Both the position numbers and the translations under genes were made by a program. From CBDFNC01 sp965249895 (GTDB taxonomy: Bacteria > Pseudomonadota > Gammaproteobacteria > Enterobacterales > CBDFNC01): DNA of 64,000 bases. A model generated the notes under the pieces. The model did not search any database, had not been told where the DNA came from, and was given only the letters and a program-made list of their open reading frames with translations. The stretch's first letter is position 1. The number at the start of each line of letters is the position of its first letter. The stretch lies in the NCBI GenBank assembly GCA_965249895.1, contig CBDFNC010000004.1, forward strand, positions 868,001 to 932,000. Direction: 5' to 3'. This document shows positions 36,601 through 45,126 of this stretch, in pieces.

Positions 36601-38539
36601 CGGTAGAGCCAGAGGTATAAATCAGGTAAGCCAACTGCTGGCCATGTAGCTCAGGTCCTTTGTGGGTATATAGGGTTTTATCCGCCTGCTCAGGCAGCTC
36701 AGCGGAATTAAGCCAACGAACCGACGACGGTATCCATTCCGGCCTCGCCCCCAAGCCTACAATGAGGGAAGCACCACTTTGGACCAGCAATTGGGTCAAG
36801 CGCTGCGGTGGCAAGCTGGTATCCAGTGCCAAGTAAGGGCGCGCAGCCTTCCAGCTGGCTATCATGCCGGTAATTAATTCAGGGCTCCGGGGCAACGCCA
36901 GGGCAACGGGCGATTCATCCAGCGGCGTCAGATCAAAGCGGTTAGCCCATTGCGCCGCCAGAGCGTTTAGCTCGCCGTAGCTAACTTGACGCTTGTTATC
37001 AATTATTGCGGGGGTTGAATGGCCTAGAATCGCATGGGCTTCGAATTGTGTAAGAGCAGTCTGCATCCCTTGAATCGCCGCAAACGGGTTGACCGTTGGA
37101 CCAATACTCACCGCGTCCAATTTGATAGTGGGTAGTTCTGTCAGTAAAACCGCCAGACTTTCTATGCCCCGAAGGATCCGCTTTATCTTTTCAGGCTTAA
37201 AAAGGTCTGGCGCATATTGCAGCTGCAGTGTGACAGACTTGGCCTTTTTGTTTTCCACCGCTTTTAAAATAAAGTCAAACCGCGCCTTTTGTTCACTTTC
37301 TTCAGGCCGTACCACCTTTAAATCACCAAGGGTAAAAGCATCGGAAATGTCTTCCTCCAGTAGCACAAAAAACGCTTGGAAGAGCGGTGTGTAGTAGGCT
37401 GATCTTTTAATAGATAACAGCTCCATGAGTTTATCCATTGGCATGTTTTGATTGGATAAACCGCCGGTAACGCTTTGGTGTACGCGCTGCAAATAAGTAA
37501 GAAAGGGTTCGTTCTCCTTGGACCAAGCAGGTATCGCCAGGGTATTGACAAAAAATCCGATTAGCGGTGCCAACTCGGGCCTGCTACGCAGAGAAACAGA
37601 AGTGCCTATATTCAGCCGATCAACATCGGCGAACCGCTGTAATACCAAAGCATAAACAGATAACAGCACGGAGTAGAAGCTTACGTCTTGCTCTGACGCA
37701 AGCCGCTGTAACCGGGTGTAGCAAGGTGATCCTAAGGTCAGGGATTCACTTGATAAGGATATGTTGCGCTGGTCCAGTGTTTTTCTTGAGTAATCCAGGG
37801 GCAAATGCAGGGGTTCGGTATTATCCGAAAGCGCTTCGCGCCAGTATTTCGCCTGCGTCTGATAATCGCTTCCTTTTTCCCATTCTGTTTGCCAACTGGC
37901 GAAATCACTGTATTGCAGTTCAAGATCAGCCAATCCCGCAGACTTTCCGGTAACCTCAGCATTATATAGGGCGCTAAGCTCTTCAATAAAAATAAGCTCC
38001 GACTGATCGTCAAATGCAATATGATGAATAACCACCAATAGCTTGTGATACTCGGGGTTTACCTGAAACAGATGCAGGCGTATGGGCGGCTCGGAGGACA
38101 GAGCAAACGGTGTAAACGCCAAGTCAGAGATAACTGAGTTCGATAAAGCTTCTCCTTGCCACCCATGCAGCTGAACTTTCAGCTCAACATTCTCAATAAC
38201 TTGCTGATAAGCGTCCCGCTCGTCTTGATGGTAAGTAGAAACAAGAATTTCATGGCGCTGCGCCAGGCGGTTAAACGCGTTATTCAATGCCTTGTGGTCA
38301 AGATCACCATGAAGATCCAGCACAGTATGCATATTGTACTTATCGCTGCCTTCTTCCACTGACTCGATAAACCACAACCGGCGTTGAGATAGGGACAAAG
38401 GTTTATTTCCGGCTGGATAAGCAACGATAGGCAGCTCCCAACTGTTGATCCCCTTTTCTTCCAGACGGGTACGAAATATCTGCTTTTTCTCTTCCGGCAG
38501 CATAACCAGTCTTTTTGCAATTTCCTGCCACTGTTCCAT
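27692..38539 (-). CDS. NRPS2: C-A(Asp)-PCP-PCP-PCP-PCP-E-C-A(X)-PCP-C-hydroxylase
   Basis: The largest protein, about 3615 residues. In order: C1 (HHIAFDD); A1 with code DLTKVGHIGK (Asp); four consecutive PCPs with attachment serines near 1032, 1111, 1187 and 1263 (numbered from the upstream ATG at 38545); an epimerase (PLLPIQEWFF, HHLVIDG near 1440, FNYLGQLDG); a C domain of the post-epimerase type (DIYPLVPLQQGMLF, HHLVVDGWS); A2 with code DPLHIGAVIK, which I cannot assign; PCP5; a C domain (HHIASDDWS); a lysine-rich linker (SKGAKLGKLKKLK); and a SyrP-like 2-oxoglutarate hydroxylase (HNES near 3393, DNMLAAHARD near 3580). Predicted output is D-beta-OH-Asp followed by X. I chose ATG 38539 (MEQWQ) because it overlaps the NRPS1 stop as TAATG and is better spaced from GGAG than ATG 38545. 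Confidence 0.95.
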   Translation of the reverse strand: MEQWQEIAKRLVMLPEEKKQIFRTRLEEKGINSWELPIVAYPAGNKPLSLSQRRLWFIESVEEGSDKYNMHTVLDLHGDLDHKALNNAFNRLAQRHEILVSTYHQDERDAYQQVIENVELKVQLHGWQGEALSNSVISDLAFTPFALSSEPPIRLHLFQVNPEYHKLLVVIHHIAFDDQSELIFIEELSALYNAEVTGKSAGLADLELQYSDFASWQTEWEKGSDYQTQAKYWREALSDNTEPLHLPLDYSRKTLDQRNISLSSESLTLGSPCYTRLQRLASEQDVSFYSVLLSVYALVLQRFADVDRLNIGTSVSLRSRPELAPLIGFFVNTLAIPAWSKENEPFLTYLQRVHQSVTGGLSNQNMPMDKLMELLSIKRSAYYTPLFQAFFVLLEEDISDAFTLGDLKVVRPEESEQKARFDFILKAVENKKAKSVTLQLQYAPDLFKPEKIKRILRGIESLAVLLTELPTIKLDAVSIGPTVNPFAAIQGMQTALTQFEAHAILGHSTPAIIDNKRQVSYGELNALAAQWANRFDLTPLDESPVALALPRSPELITGMIASWKAARPYLALDTSLPPQRLTQLLVQSGASLIVGLGARPEWIPSSVRWLNSAELPEQADKTLYTHKGPELHGQQLAYLIYTSGSTGTPKAVGVNQSGLTGYVNAVMPGLSLAEDARMLSLASVTADLGHTCLFGALLTGRTFVCIDDETAKDPIALTNTLSAEPVDCLKIVPSHLNALMAVAKSADLLPLQCLVLGGEGLTAGLVEKVNELKPGCRVLNHYGPTEGTIGCISGDVESLNPGLSGTLPLGRAMAGYQVLVLDRGLRQVPEGCDGELYISGPMLARGYLGDVEKTALSFIPNPFVAGARMYRTGDKVRLHAAGVVEFIGRLDHQVKVRGYRVELGEVEAWLKVQPGVGNAAVVAKEKTGRNELLAYITGKPGAEQEIRQTMLSSLPEYMVPKQIVCLSKLPLLANGKVDRRSLPQPKTHSSNAEQAAGSEVEAKFNEIWQVVLGRDDIGPEDNFFELGGDSILSLQVVAKARAAGFKLTPKQLFDEPTIAGLSALFAPAKSEPSNKTEQTTQTLMAIWQLVLGRDDIGVEDNFFELGGDSILSLQVVAKARAQGIELTPKHLFDKPNIADLTNLLAPTAMLQKDENAKKLKEIWQAVLGREDIGLEDNFFELGGDSILSLQVVAKARAHGIELTPKQLFDKPNIAALVKLFAPATEIPMDKEADKLKEIWQAVLGREDIGLEDNFFELGGDSILSLQVVAKARAAGVMLTPKQLFDQPSIAGLVKELNPAPSVVHLEDVPTSFPLLPIQEWFFSLNQPFTDHWNMSLMLSVDKQLELNVLRQAVGEILEHHPMLRAGFHRSESGWRQSIVPSYEPPVDYHDYSNQSPGETEFEDICSRAQASLELEKGRVFKLVYFDFGTEKPGRLLLIAHHLVIDGVSWRILLDDLLTAYSQLVQNQPVELIAPVTSYGQWALRLEQTTENMTAGSLDYWLSQTSEDNIGLPKATNDSAVNTLENRAELDTCLSKTETKALLEGAPSAYRTQINDLLLTALAKGLANWLQHSRVSIELEGHGRDADESADLSRTLGWFTTRFPVQLSTEQDLVASLKSIKEQLRAIPDKGLSFGLVKYLIQEEHELVQPEVSFNYLGQLDGMKREIDWVSLVDGPKGGERHLKSACPHWLDINCAVSDGQLSVNWSYCEQANTKQEIAALSQYVMDTLRALITHCSAKGNVGFTPSDFPISQIKQSQLDDLAAKYGGGQIEDIYPLVPLQQGMLFHTLKDDLSGAYFNQLALKIDGELATERFVTAWQKVIDAHSILRTAFIWQDLDEPLQVVLKQLSLPLVEKDWRDLTPNQQSHALNEYLEQDIGRGFTLDNAPLMRLALFRTEEKSWYMVWSRHHLVVDGWSSALLIDQVVNHYLTGQDITTPEISYGQYIGWLQNRDLAEAEAFWRGQMSGIEAATPLPRYDAQHLSQSPGVLRQEVVLTDVETQRLSQFAQKTKVTLNTIIQGVWALLLGKYSASQDVVFGVTTSGRPPELVGIENTLGVFINTLPLRIRWRPELLCRDYLQNIQKANVAMREHESTPLTDIQRWSGVAQGQNLFESLLVFENYPVEQDKDSASGLAVKQLESHGRTNYPITLSVEPGERLAIRLEVSASHYRQDVCDELAADLHHLIGALTGNIEAKMDSLPLLNKQEHSLLSLSWSESLAEVELDKDLVKLFEQQVALRPDSTAASFTQGRLSYRELNEKANQLANWLLVQGVGTDTLVAQCTEREPWMLVSLLAIQKAGAAYVPLDPHQPKARIQSVLNEAKPSLILVSSAAKAAVPEGLEVIELESLAAELARQGTINPSRYVNHQQLAYTLFTSGSTGKPKGVQISRGAFANHLHAMQNILRIDENDSWLAIATITFDPAGLELFLPLVQGAHVIIANKEQTLDAEALVHLMERHKVSVLHATPATWQFLVEKECSRWQGLKAISGGEALSAKLAKKLLERDVRLLNAYGPTEVTVISSAKWIKDPDITIGKAPLNNQLYVLDTNLNPVPQGVVGELYIGGLGLARGYMARVDLTAQAFIPNPFAKGTQDNTGGAGSRIYRTGDLVRSNPDGSLVYLGRRDFQVKVRGFRIELGEIEGAIEQTEEVDHAVVVDIDERLVAYVTTCIGAQLNTEELIGKLKNQLPDYMVPGLIMVLDVFPLNNNGKVDRKALPAPDFSTVQKEYQAPQTEMERQLADIWQQLLKVDRVGRTDNFFELGGHSLLATRLVSKISSQLNKKLSLKSVFEAGSLMAQADVLACSQGSELPILERVERSQAMPLSYSQQRLWIVDQLEGASTAYNMKALLNLTGELNVSALENALSTLIQRHEILRTTYIEHDDEPLQLVNSVEPFRLLVRDLSELDKQGQQHSLQADIDNEVNVPFDLADSLMLRAKLFSLGKEEHVLVLVTHHIASDDWSMQIMARELIQLYSAKVQGEAAKLAELPVQYTDFAAWQKQCLQGEYLKRTQSFWRDYMFGAPELLDLPLDFARSEKPATVGDQVVISLDLALTQELKTLAYEHQASLFMVLLAGFNLTLHREQGLEDIVLGTDLAGRTESQLESLIGFFINVLPIRTKVDGNTRFSHLLNQVKDNALQVFANQQLPFDLLVETLNPTRNKFYQPVVQSLFVMQNVAQAEVKIPGLEITPMESAGVESKFDMGIFVTEKSDGLEVNCVFKRALFKEGSAQHLMASYRHLLGQIVREPDTLLSQFDILDKRENTAMEIEKAKSKGAKLGKLKKLKPGSSVRKPTQLVQTSFLEEGKIFPVILTPSVADLDVCAWVEGNRDYINELLYKHAGILFRGFPLKTPQDFEAFANAVFPGLYGDYGDLPKKEGGKKTYKSTPYPEEQMILYHNESSHLQKWPMKQWFFSEIVAPEGGATPIVDCREMYRRMPQDILRKLEQKQLLYVRNFTKQLDVSWQDFFKTDSKEEVEQKCREEGMEFEWLGEDELQTRTLCPAVITHPISGEKSFFNQVQLHHIYCLEPEVRADLLDMVGLEMMPRNVYYGDGTPIEDKVMETIGRLYEECAVRFQWQQGDLVMVDNMLAAHARDPFKGPRKIVVAMGDMLTRTDLALVTEKQ
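34650..35548 (-). repeat. four tandem PCP (thiolation) domains within NRPS2
   Basis: Four copies of the carrier motif DNFFELGGDSILSLQVVAKA with serine codons at 35450-35452, 35213-35215, 34985-34987 and 34757-34759, spaced 79, 76 and 76 codons. Each has the full carrier fold length (EIWQ-VLGR-DIG before, LTPK-LFD after) and short linkers. The copies differ at the DNA level, so they are not an assembly duplication. Confidence 0.95.
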
Positions 38540-41500
38540 TACCATTCTCCTACTTCTAATTCCGCCAGCAGATCTTCGGCTATCGCTATATTTGATTTAT
38601 CCTTGCCTAGCTTGATTTCAATGTGCTCTGCCTGGATTGATAATGCTGCTTTTTCAAAAAGCACCGCCAGCTCGATGGACAAACCAAACTGAGCACTCAA
38701 CTTGTGTTTTAACTTAATCAGCGATAGTGAATTACCGCCTAACTCGAAGAAGTTGTCCGCCTTCCCTACTTTTTCTACCTGCAGCAACTCCTGCCAGATG
38801 GCCGCCAACTGTCGTTCCGTTTCCGTCTCCGGTGCCTGGTATTCTTTTTGTACCGCGCTGAAGTCCGGTGCCGGCAGCGCCTTGCGGTCCACCTTGCCGT
38901 TGCTGCTCAGCGGCAACTGCGTCAGCCTCACTATCAGCGACGGCACCATATAACCCGGCAACACGGCTCCGAGCCCTTGTCTCAGCTCACTGTCTCCAGC
39001 CGCTTCACCACTGATGTAGGCCACCAGGTGCTGGGAGCCCCCTACTTCGCTGGCCGTGACTATCGCCTGTTTCACCCCGGCCTGTTTCTCCAGCGCCGCT
39101 TCGATTTCACCCAGCTCAATACGTTGACCCCGTATCTTCACCTGGAAGTCTTTGCGTCCTATGTATTCCAGTTGGCCATCGGTCCCACGTTTTACCAGGT
39201 CCCCCGTCAGGTATAACCGCTCTCCTTTATCGTTAAAGGAGTTGGGTACAAATACCGCTGCCGTCTTACCCGGCGCCTGTCGGTAGCCCCGGCCTATGCC
39301 GACACCACCCACCGCCAGCTCGCCCACCACACCGGTAGGCACCCGGTTAAGGGCACCATCCACCACGTACAGGGACGCATTCGCCGTCGGCAAACCGATG
39401 GGCATGTTCACCACGCTTTCATCGGGGGCTTCATACAAAGGCGCAAACGCCACGTCATCGGCACACTCCGCCGGGCCGTAGGCGTTCATCAAAGGAATAT
39501 GGGGGTAGTGGCTAAACCAACTTGTCGCCAGGGCTGGCGGCAGCGCTTCACCCGTGGGTAATACCCAGCGCAGTGAATTCAGCGTGCCTGTCTCGGTTTC
39601 CAACAAAGCTTGTAATAGCGACGGCACCAGCTCGGTAATGGTCACGGCGTGTTGACCCAGGCAAGCCGTTAACCCCTGCGGGTCACGCACCGTCTCTTCA
39701 TCAACTATATGCACCCGGCAACCCAGAATGGGCGCCGTCAGCATTTGCCACACACAAATATCAAAACACTGGCCCGCGGTTTGGGCGATAATATCTGCCT
39801 CACTCAAGCCCAGCGGCGTTACCTTGGCCAGCATATTGTTGAGCATGCCTTCCCGGCTCACCATTACCCCCTTCGGCGTCCCCGTGGAGCCCGAGGTAAA
39901 CAGCACATAGGCCAGCTGACCCGGGGTTTCCGCCACCGGGGTGAATTCCCCTTTGCCTGCCAGCAGGGTCTGGTAATTGAGTACCGGTGCATAACCCGTC
40001 AGGTGTTGGTCAGCGGCGCTTATATGCTGCTCATCCGCCAACACAGCTTTCACTTTGGCCCCGTCCAGTACCTGTTGCCAGCGCCCGGCCGGTTGGCTTG
40101 GCGACAGCGGCAGCCAGGCGGCGCCCGCTTTAAGAATACCCACCAGGGACACAATAAAGGCGCGGTTACGTTCGGCTAGTATCGCCACCACATCATCCGA
40201 GGCAATGCCGATTTGCTGCAGCTCGGCCGCCACTTGGGTCGACAGCCTATCCAGCTCGATGAGGGTCATCTTGCCCTGCCCGTCGGTAACTACGATGGCC
40301 TCGGGTTTGGCTTGCACCTGTTTGGCGAACCGGTTAAGCCAGCTCTCCGCCAGTTCATAATCCGCGGACTGGCTTTCTACCCTGGCCAACTCAACCTGCT
40401 CCGTCTGGTCCATTAATTGAAGATTGCTTAACCGGGTATCGGGTTGAGATACCACTACATTAAGAAGGTAAAGATAATGGCGAATGATTTGCTTTATAGT
40501 TTGCGACTTAAATAGCGCCGTACAATATTCCAGACTACCCGACAGTTCGCCCCCTTCTTCGGTCATATCCAGGGTCAGGTCAAACTTGGCGCTGGTATTT
40601 TTATCTTCCAGTGCGGTTAACGTCAGGCCTTCCAGCTCCAAGCTCTGTTTGCCTACCACCGCCTGCTGCAGGTTAAACATCACCTGGAACAGCGGACTGT
40701 GGCTCAGGTCCCGCGGCACATTCAGCGCTTCCACCAATTTCTCAAACGGGATGTCCTGGTGGGCCTGCGCCCCGATAGCCCGCTCCTTCACCTGGTTTAA
40801 CACCCCAAGTAAGCTGTCCGTGCTATTCAAACTCAGTGCCATCACCTGGGTATTGATAAAACAACCTACTACACCTTCAATCTCCCCTCGGGTCCGGTTG
40901 GCGATAGGCACACCAACGCGCACTTCCTGCTGGCCACTGTATTTCGCCAGCAATAATTGAAAGCTGCCCAATAAGAACTGATGCAAAGTATATCCCTGCT
41001 CACGGGAAAACTTTTGTACCTGCAAACTGAGTTCGTGAGGTAGGGTGAATCCAATGCTGTCACCGTCGAAACTCTGCTCCGCCGGGCGGGCGTAATCGTA
41101 TGGCAACTCCAGCACGGGATGTTGCTCACCCAACTGCTCACGCCAGTAATTCAACTGCGCTTCCAGCGCTTCCCCTTGTAACCATTCCCGCTGCCACAGG
41201 GCGTAGTCCACGTATTGCACTTCCAATACCGGCCAATCCGGCCCCTGACCCGCTAGGCGGCTGGCATAGGCCTGGGACAGCTCATTTATAAGCAGCTGAC
41301 TTGACCATTCATCTCCTATGATGTGGTGCAATGCGAACAGCAATACATGCTTTCCCGCATTGAGTTTCACCAGGTGCGCCCTGAGCAAAGGCGCCCGGCT
41401 CAGGTCAAAGATCTCATTGGCATTACGCTCGACCAACTCAGCAAGCTCTGCTTCTTGATTTGATGACGCGGACAGGTCGGTTAGGCCGAGTTTAAACGGA

Positions 41501-44500
41501 CAAATTTCCTCGAAGTACTGATATGCCTCCCCCTCGAACTCAACAAAGCGGGTGCGCAATGCTTCATGACGTTCCAGCAAATCCGCAAAACTCAGCCGTA
41601 ACGCATCAATATCCACTTGCCCTTCAAGTTTCAATGCCCCGGGCATCAGGTAGGCTTGCCCTCCCTCCAATTGCTCCAGCATCCACATCCGCTGCTGGGC
41701 AAAGGACAGGGGCAATTTTTCGGTGCGCTTGGTTTTGGTTATCGGCGGGAGCCCCTGATCCACACTCTTCCTTAACCGCTCAGCCTGCTGCTTTAAGGTC
41801 GCCGCTTCGAAAATCGCAACTAACGGTAGCTGTCTTCCAAGCTGGCGTTCAATCTGGCTTGCCAAACGGGTGGCCAACAGGGAGTGACCGCCTAGCTCGA
41901 AGAAGTTATCCGTACGTCCCACTCGTTCCACTTGCAGCAATTCCTGCCAGATCTCAGCAAGCTGCAGCTCCGTTTCCGTCTCCGGCGCCTGGTATTCTTT
42001 TTGTACTTCATTGAAGTCCGGTGCCGGCAGCTCTTTTCTGTCTACCTTGCCGTTGCTGTTTAGCGGAAATTCTTCCAACGTCATTATGAGCGAAGGCACC
42101 ATATAGTCCGGTAGTTGTGCTTTTAATCGCTCCAGTATCGCCCCCGTGTCTGGCTCTACGTTGGATAAGCAGGTTACATAGGCCACCAAGCGCTCGTCCC
42201 GGCTTACTACCACGGCGCGCTCGATATCGGTTTCCTGCCCCAGCACTCCCTCTATCTCCCCCAGCTCGATACGAAAGCCGCGCACCTTCACCTGGAAGTC
42301 GGTTCGTCCCAGGTAAACCAGGCTGCCGTCGGCCAAACTACGCACCAGGTCACCGGTGCGGTATAAGCGGCTACCCGCGCCACCAGTGTCGCACTGGCTA
42401 CCCTGGGCAAACTGATTGGGGATAAAAGCGGTCGCGGTCAGCTCAGGCCTGTCCATATAACCCCTCGCCAGCCCAAGACCGCCTATATAGAGTTCGCCCA
42501 CCACCCCTTGCGGTACCGGGTTCAAATATTCATCTAGGACATATAACTGGTTATTCATCAGCGCCTGGCCCAGGTTAACATTACCGTCACCTATCCACTG
42601 GCTGCTGGACCAAACTGTGGTTTCCGTGGGACCGTATACGTTCAATAGTTTCGCGTTCCTCGCCAACAAGGACTGCGCCAGCTTGCTTGGTAAAGCTTCA
42701 CCCCCACACAAGACTTTCATGCCTTGCCAACGGGAGCTCTCTTTTTCCACCAGGAACTGCCAGGTCACAGGCGTCGCCTGCATCACGCTAATCTGCTGTG
42801 TTTCCCACAAGCGGATAAGCTGCTCCGCGTCCGCCGTTTGGTCCTGCTCCGCCACTACCAGGTGTGCCCCCTGTACCAGGGGTAAGAACAGCTCCAGTCC
42901 GGCGATATCAAAGGTTACCGTGGTCACCGCCAACCAGTTATCCTCCGCCGTCAATGCTAGCTTTTCCTGCATGGATTGAAGGTGGTTTACAAAGGAGCCG
43001 CGGCTGATTTGTACCCCTTTGGGTTTGCCGGTAGAGCCGGAGGTAAACAGCGTATAAGCCAGTTGATGGTGTGAAACCCAAGCCGCCGGGTTGCCCCTGG
43101 CCTGGTTGGCCAAGTCAGCTGCCAACCCATCCAGATCAACCGCATCCGCTCCGACCGGCAAGGCGGCTTTCGCCGCCGCTGTGGTCAGCACTAGGGCAGG
43201 TTTAGCCTGGTCCAGCACCGCCTGGATACGGCCAACCGGGTGATGAGGGTCCAATGGCACATAAGCTCCGCCCGCCTTCTGGATGGCCAGTAAAGCGATG
43301 AGCATCCAGGGCTCGCGCTCGCTGCACAAAGCCACTAATGTGTCCGGCCCGACTCCCCGGGCGATAAGCCAGTGGGCGAGTTGGTTGGCCTGCTCGTTAA
43401 GGGCCTGGTAACTCAGGCTGCCTTGGCTAAAGCTGACGGCGATTTTCTGAGCCCGAGCATCCGCTTGCTGCTCAAATAATGCGATGGCATCTTGGTTTAA
43501 ATCAACAGGAGCTAACGCTTTTTCCCAGTTTTTCCTGAGCCTATTCAATTGAGGCTCGGCCAATATAGTTTGCCCAAAAATATTGGCAGACGGATCATTT
43601 ATACCCATCTGGATGATCTTTTCCAGGCTTTGCTGAAAGTTGGCCAGTTCATCTGCGTCAAACAAACTCGTGTTATAGCGCCAAGATAGGTCAAAGTGTT
43701 CACTACCTTGTTCTACCACCAGATTAAGGCCGTGAGCGGCGCCCCGCTCGCCGCGTAAAATCTCCTCAGCATAATACCTATCAATACCCGGTATCTGCGT
43801 TTTTTCTACCAAAGTAAACATCTGACTCGACAAGAAGTTATCATCGACTCTTAAGTCTCGAGCCAACTGTGGGTAGGGGTGAATTTTGTGCCTCAGTCCG
43901 GACTTTAACGTCTTCCCTAATTGATAAATAAACTCGCCGAACGACATAGGTGTCGAAAAGTCACTTTTTATCAAGATCGGGTTAATGGTATAGCCAACCA
44001 GCTGCTTGTGTTTTCGCCAATTTCTGCCGGTAGTGGGTGTCGCTGTTAGGAAGTTGGAACAACCGCTATATCGATAGATAAACAGCTGAAACGCGGCTAA
44101 AAATACGATAAACGGCGTAGCGCCCAATTGTTCTGAATATCCTCTGATAGATCTGGTCAATTCGCGAGACAAGCGGAACTTAGCTTCCGCCCCTTCATAG
44201 CTTGGTTTTACGTCAAGCCCCGCGGACTGAGTTAGATTTGCTTTACCTATTTCACCAGCCAAGTGATCTAACCAATATTGTTTGCTCTTGTCTCCCGCGC
44301 CACTGGTGAGTTTGACCTCCTGCACTGCAAGCCATTGACTGAAACGTACATCCACCTCGGAAAACTCAAGATCTTTGCCGTCATCCAACTGTCCATACCC
44401 GGATAAGGTTTCATCCACCATTATTTCGAATGAACGGTAGTCTCCGGCTATATGGTGAATACCGAAAACCAAGTAACAGGTTTCTCGTCCGTCACGCTGG

Positions 44501-45039
44501 TTAACCAGGACATTTAGTCGGCATACTTGACCAAGCTCGAGGCCAAAAGGGTGGTCCGCACGCTGCGTTAACCAATAATGTATTTGCTCATCGCTCCAAT
44601 TCTCCACCCTATTCAGCAAAAATTCAGGCTTGTGCTTTTCCCTCAGGTCCAGTAGGCCTAGCCCGTCAACTAACATATAGGCTGAGTGTAAACTTTCATG
44701 ATGTGCAGCAAAGGTAAGGAAAGATTGTTCGAGAAGTTCAGGTTTAAAACCTGGGAGCAAACGGGCGGCGTTGGCCATATTATAAGCTTTGCTACCTGGG
44801 TAGAGGTGGTAATGTAACAGTAGGCTGGTTTGATTCGCCTCTAACGGCATAAATTCAAAATAGTCCGGCTGTTTCTGCAACCAATGTTCTATTTCTGATT
44901 TATGAGCATGGACCCAATCAACGTCAGAGTCATCAGGTAAATCGGTACAGGTTTGCACCTCGATTTTGTCAGTATTAACCACCAACTTAACGCCAAAACG
45001 GCGCAACCGGCTCATTACTTCACTTATTTTATTTTTCAC
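38539..45039 (-). CDS. NRPS1: docking-C-A(Gly)-PCP-C-A(Dab)-PCP, first synthetase of the operon
   Basis: 2166 residues from a GTG start at 45039 with AAAGGG upstream. Residues 1-55 resemble a TubC-type N-terminal docking domain (LRRFGVKLVVNTDKIEVQT, then HKSEIEHWLQ). C1 follows with HHIAGDY near 195, then A1 with code DILQLGVVWK (close to the Gly code), PCP1 near 1050, C2 (HHIIGDEWS near 1240), A2 with DIWELTADDK (Dab) and PCP2 (GGNSLSLIKL near 2100). A docking domain plus an intact C domain at the very start imply that the chain begins with an acyl or aminoacyl group from another protein. No loading module or acyl-AMP ligase is in this window. C1 could instead be a lipo-initiation domain taking acyl-CoA, which would suit the PvdQ-like acylase. 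Confidence 0.94.
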   Translation of the reverse strand: MKNKISEVMSRLRRFGVKLVVNTDKIEVQTCTDLPDDSDVDWVHAHKSEIEHWLQKQPDYFEFMPLEANQTSLLLHYHLYPGSKAYNMANAARLLPGFKPELLEQSFLTFAAHHESLHSAYMLVDGLGLLDLREKHKPEFLLNRVENWSDEQIHYWLTQRADHPFGLELGQVCRLNVLVNQRDGRETCYLVFGIHHIAGDYRSFEIMVDETLSGYGQLDDGKDLEFSEVDVRFSQWLAVQEVKLTSGAGDKSKQYWLDHLAGEIGKANLTQSAGLDVKPSYEGAEAKFRLSRELTRSIRGYSEQLGATPFIVFLAAFQLFIYRYSGCSNFLTATPTTGRNWRKHKQLVGYTINPILIKSDFSTPMSFGEFIYQLGKTLKSGLRHKIHPYPQLARDLRVDDNFLSSQMFTLVEKTQIPGIDRYYAEEILRGERGAAHGLNLVVEQGSEHFDLSWRYNTSLFDADELANFQQSLEKIIQMGINDPSANIFGQTILAEPQLNRLRKNWEKALAPVDLNQDAIALFEQQADARAQKIAVSFSQGSLSYQALNEQANQLAHWLIARGVGPDTLVALCSEREPWMLIALLAIQKAGGAYVPLDPHHPVGRIQAVLDQAKPALVLTTAAAKAALPVGADAVDLDGLAADLANQARGNPAAWVSHHQLAYTLFTSGSTGKPKGVQISRGSFVNHLQSMQEKLALTAEDNWLAVTTVTFDIAGLELFLPLVQGAHLVVAEQDQTADAEQLIRLWETQQISVMQATPVTWQFLVEKESSRWQGMKVLCGGEALPSKLAQSLLARNAKLLNVYGPTETTVWSSSQWIGDGNVNLGQALMNNQLYVLDEYLNPVPQGVVGELYIGGLGLARGYMDRPELTATAFIPNQFAQGSQCDTGGAGSRLYRTGDLVRSLADGSLVYLGRTDFQVKVRGFRIELGEIEGVLGQETDIERAVVVSRDERLVAYVTCLSNVEPDTGAILERLKAQLPDYMVPSLIMTLEEFPLNSNGKVDRKELPAPDFNEVQKEYQAPETETELQLAEIWQELLQVERVGRTDNFFELGGHSLLATRLASQIERQLGRQLPLVAIFEAATLKQQAERLRKSVDQGLPPITKTKRTEKLPLSFAQQRMWMLEQLEGGQAYLMPGALKLEGQVDIDALRLSFADLLERHEALRTRFVEFEGEAYQYFEEICPFKLGLTDLSASSNQEAELAELVERNANEIFDLSRAPLLRAHLVKLNAGKHVLLFALHHIIGDEWSSQLLINELSQAYASRLAGQGPDWPVLEVQYVDYALWQREWLQGEALEAQLNYWREQLGEQHPVLELPYDYARPAEQSFDGDSIGFTLPHELSLQVQKFSREQGYTLHQFLLGSFQLLLAKYSGQQEVRVGVPIANRTRGEIEGVVGCFINTQVMALSLNSTDSLLGVLNQVKERAIGAQAHQDIPFEKLVEALNVPRDLSHSPLFQVMFNLQQAVVGKQSLELEGLTLTALEDKNTSAKFDLTLDMTEEGGELSGSLEYCTALFKSQTIKQIIRHYLYLLNVVVSQPDTRLSNLQLMDQTEQVELARVESQSADYELAESWLNRFAKQVQAKPEAIVVTDGQGKMTLIELDRLSTQVAAELQQIGIASDDVVAILAERNRAFIVSLVGILKAGAAWLPLSPSQPAGRWQQVLDGAKVKAVLADEQHISAADQHLTGYAPVLNYQTLLAGKGEFTPVAETPGQLAYVLFTSGSTGTPKGVMVSREGMLNNMLAKVTPLGLSEADIIAQTAGQCFDICVWQMLTAPILGCRVHIVDEETVRDPQGLTACLGQHAVTITELVPSLLQALLETETGTLNSLRWVLPTGEALPPALATSWFSHYPHIPLMNAYGPAECADDVAFAPLYEAPDESVVNMPIGLPTANASLYVVDGALNRVPTGVVGELAVGGVGIGRGYRQAPGKTAAVFVPNSFNDKGERLYLTGDLVKRGTDGQLEYIGRKDFQVKIRGQRIELGEIEAALEKQAGVKQAIVTASEVGGSQHLVAYISGEAAGDSELRQGLGAVLPGYMVPSLIVRLTQLPLSSNGKVDRKALPAPDFSAVQKEYQAPETETERQLAAIWQELLQVEKVGKADNFFELGGNSLSLIKLKHKLSAQFGLSIELAVLFEKAALSIQAEHIEIKLGKDKSNIAIAEDLLAELEVGEW

Positions 45040-45126
45040 AACATCCCTTTACACATAAAGCAACGCCGATAACCCAAACACAAATGGATGATGTCGGCTT
45101 AATGACCCATAACAATATGAAGCTAA

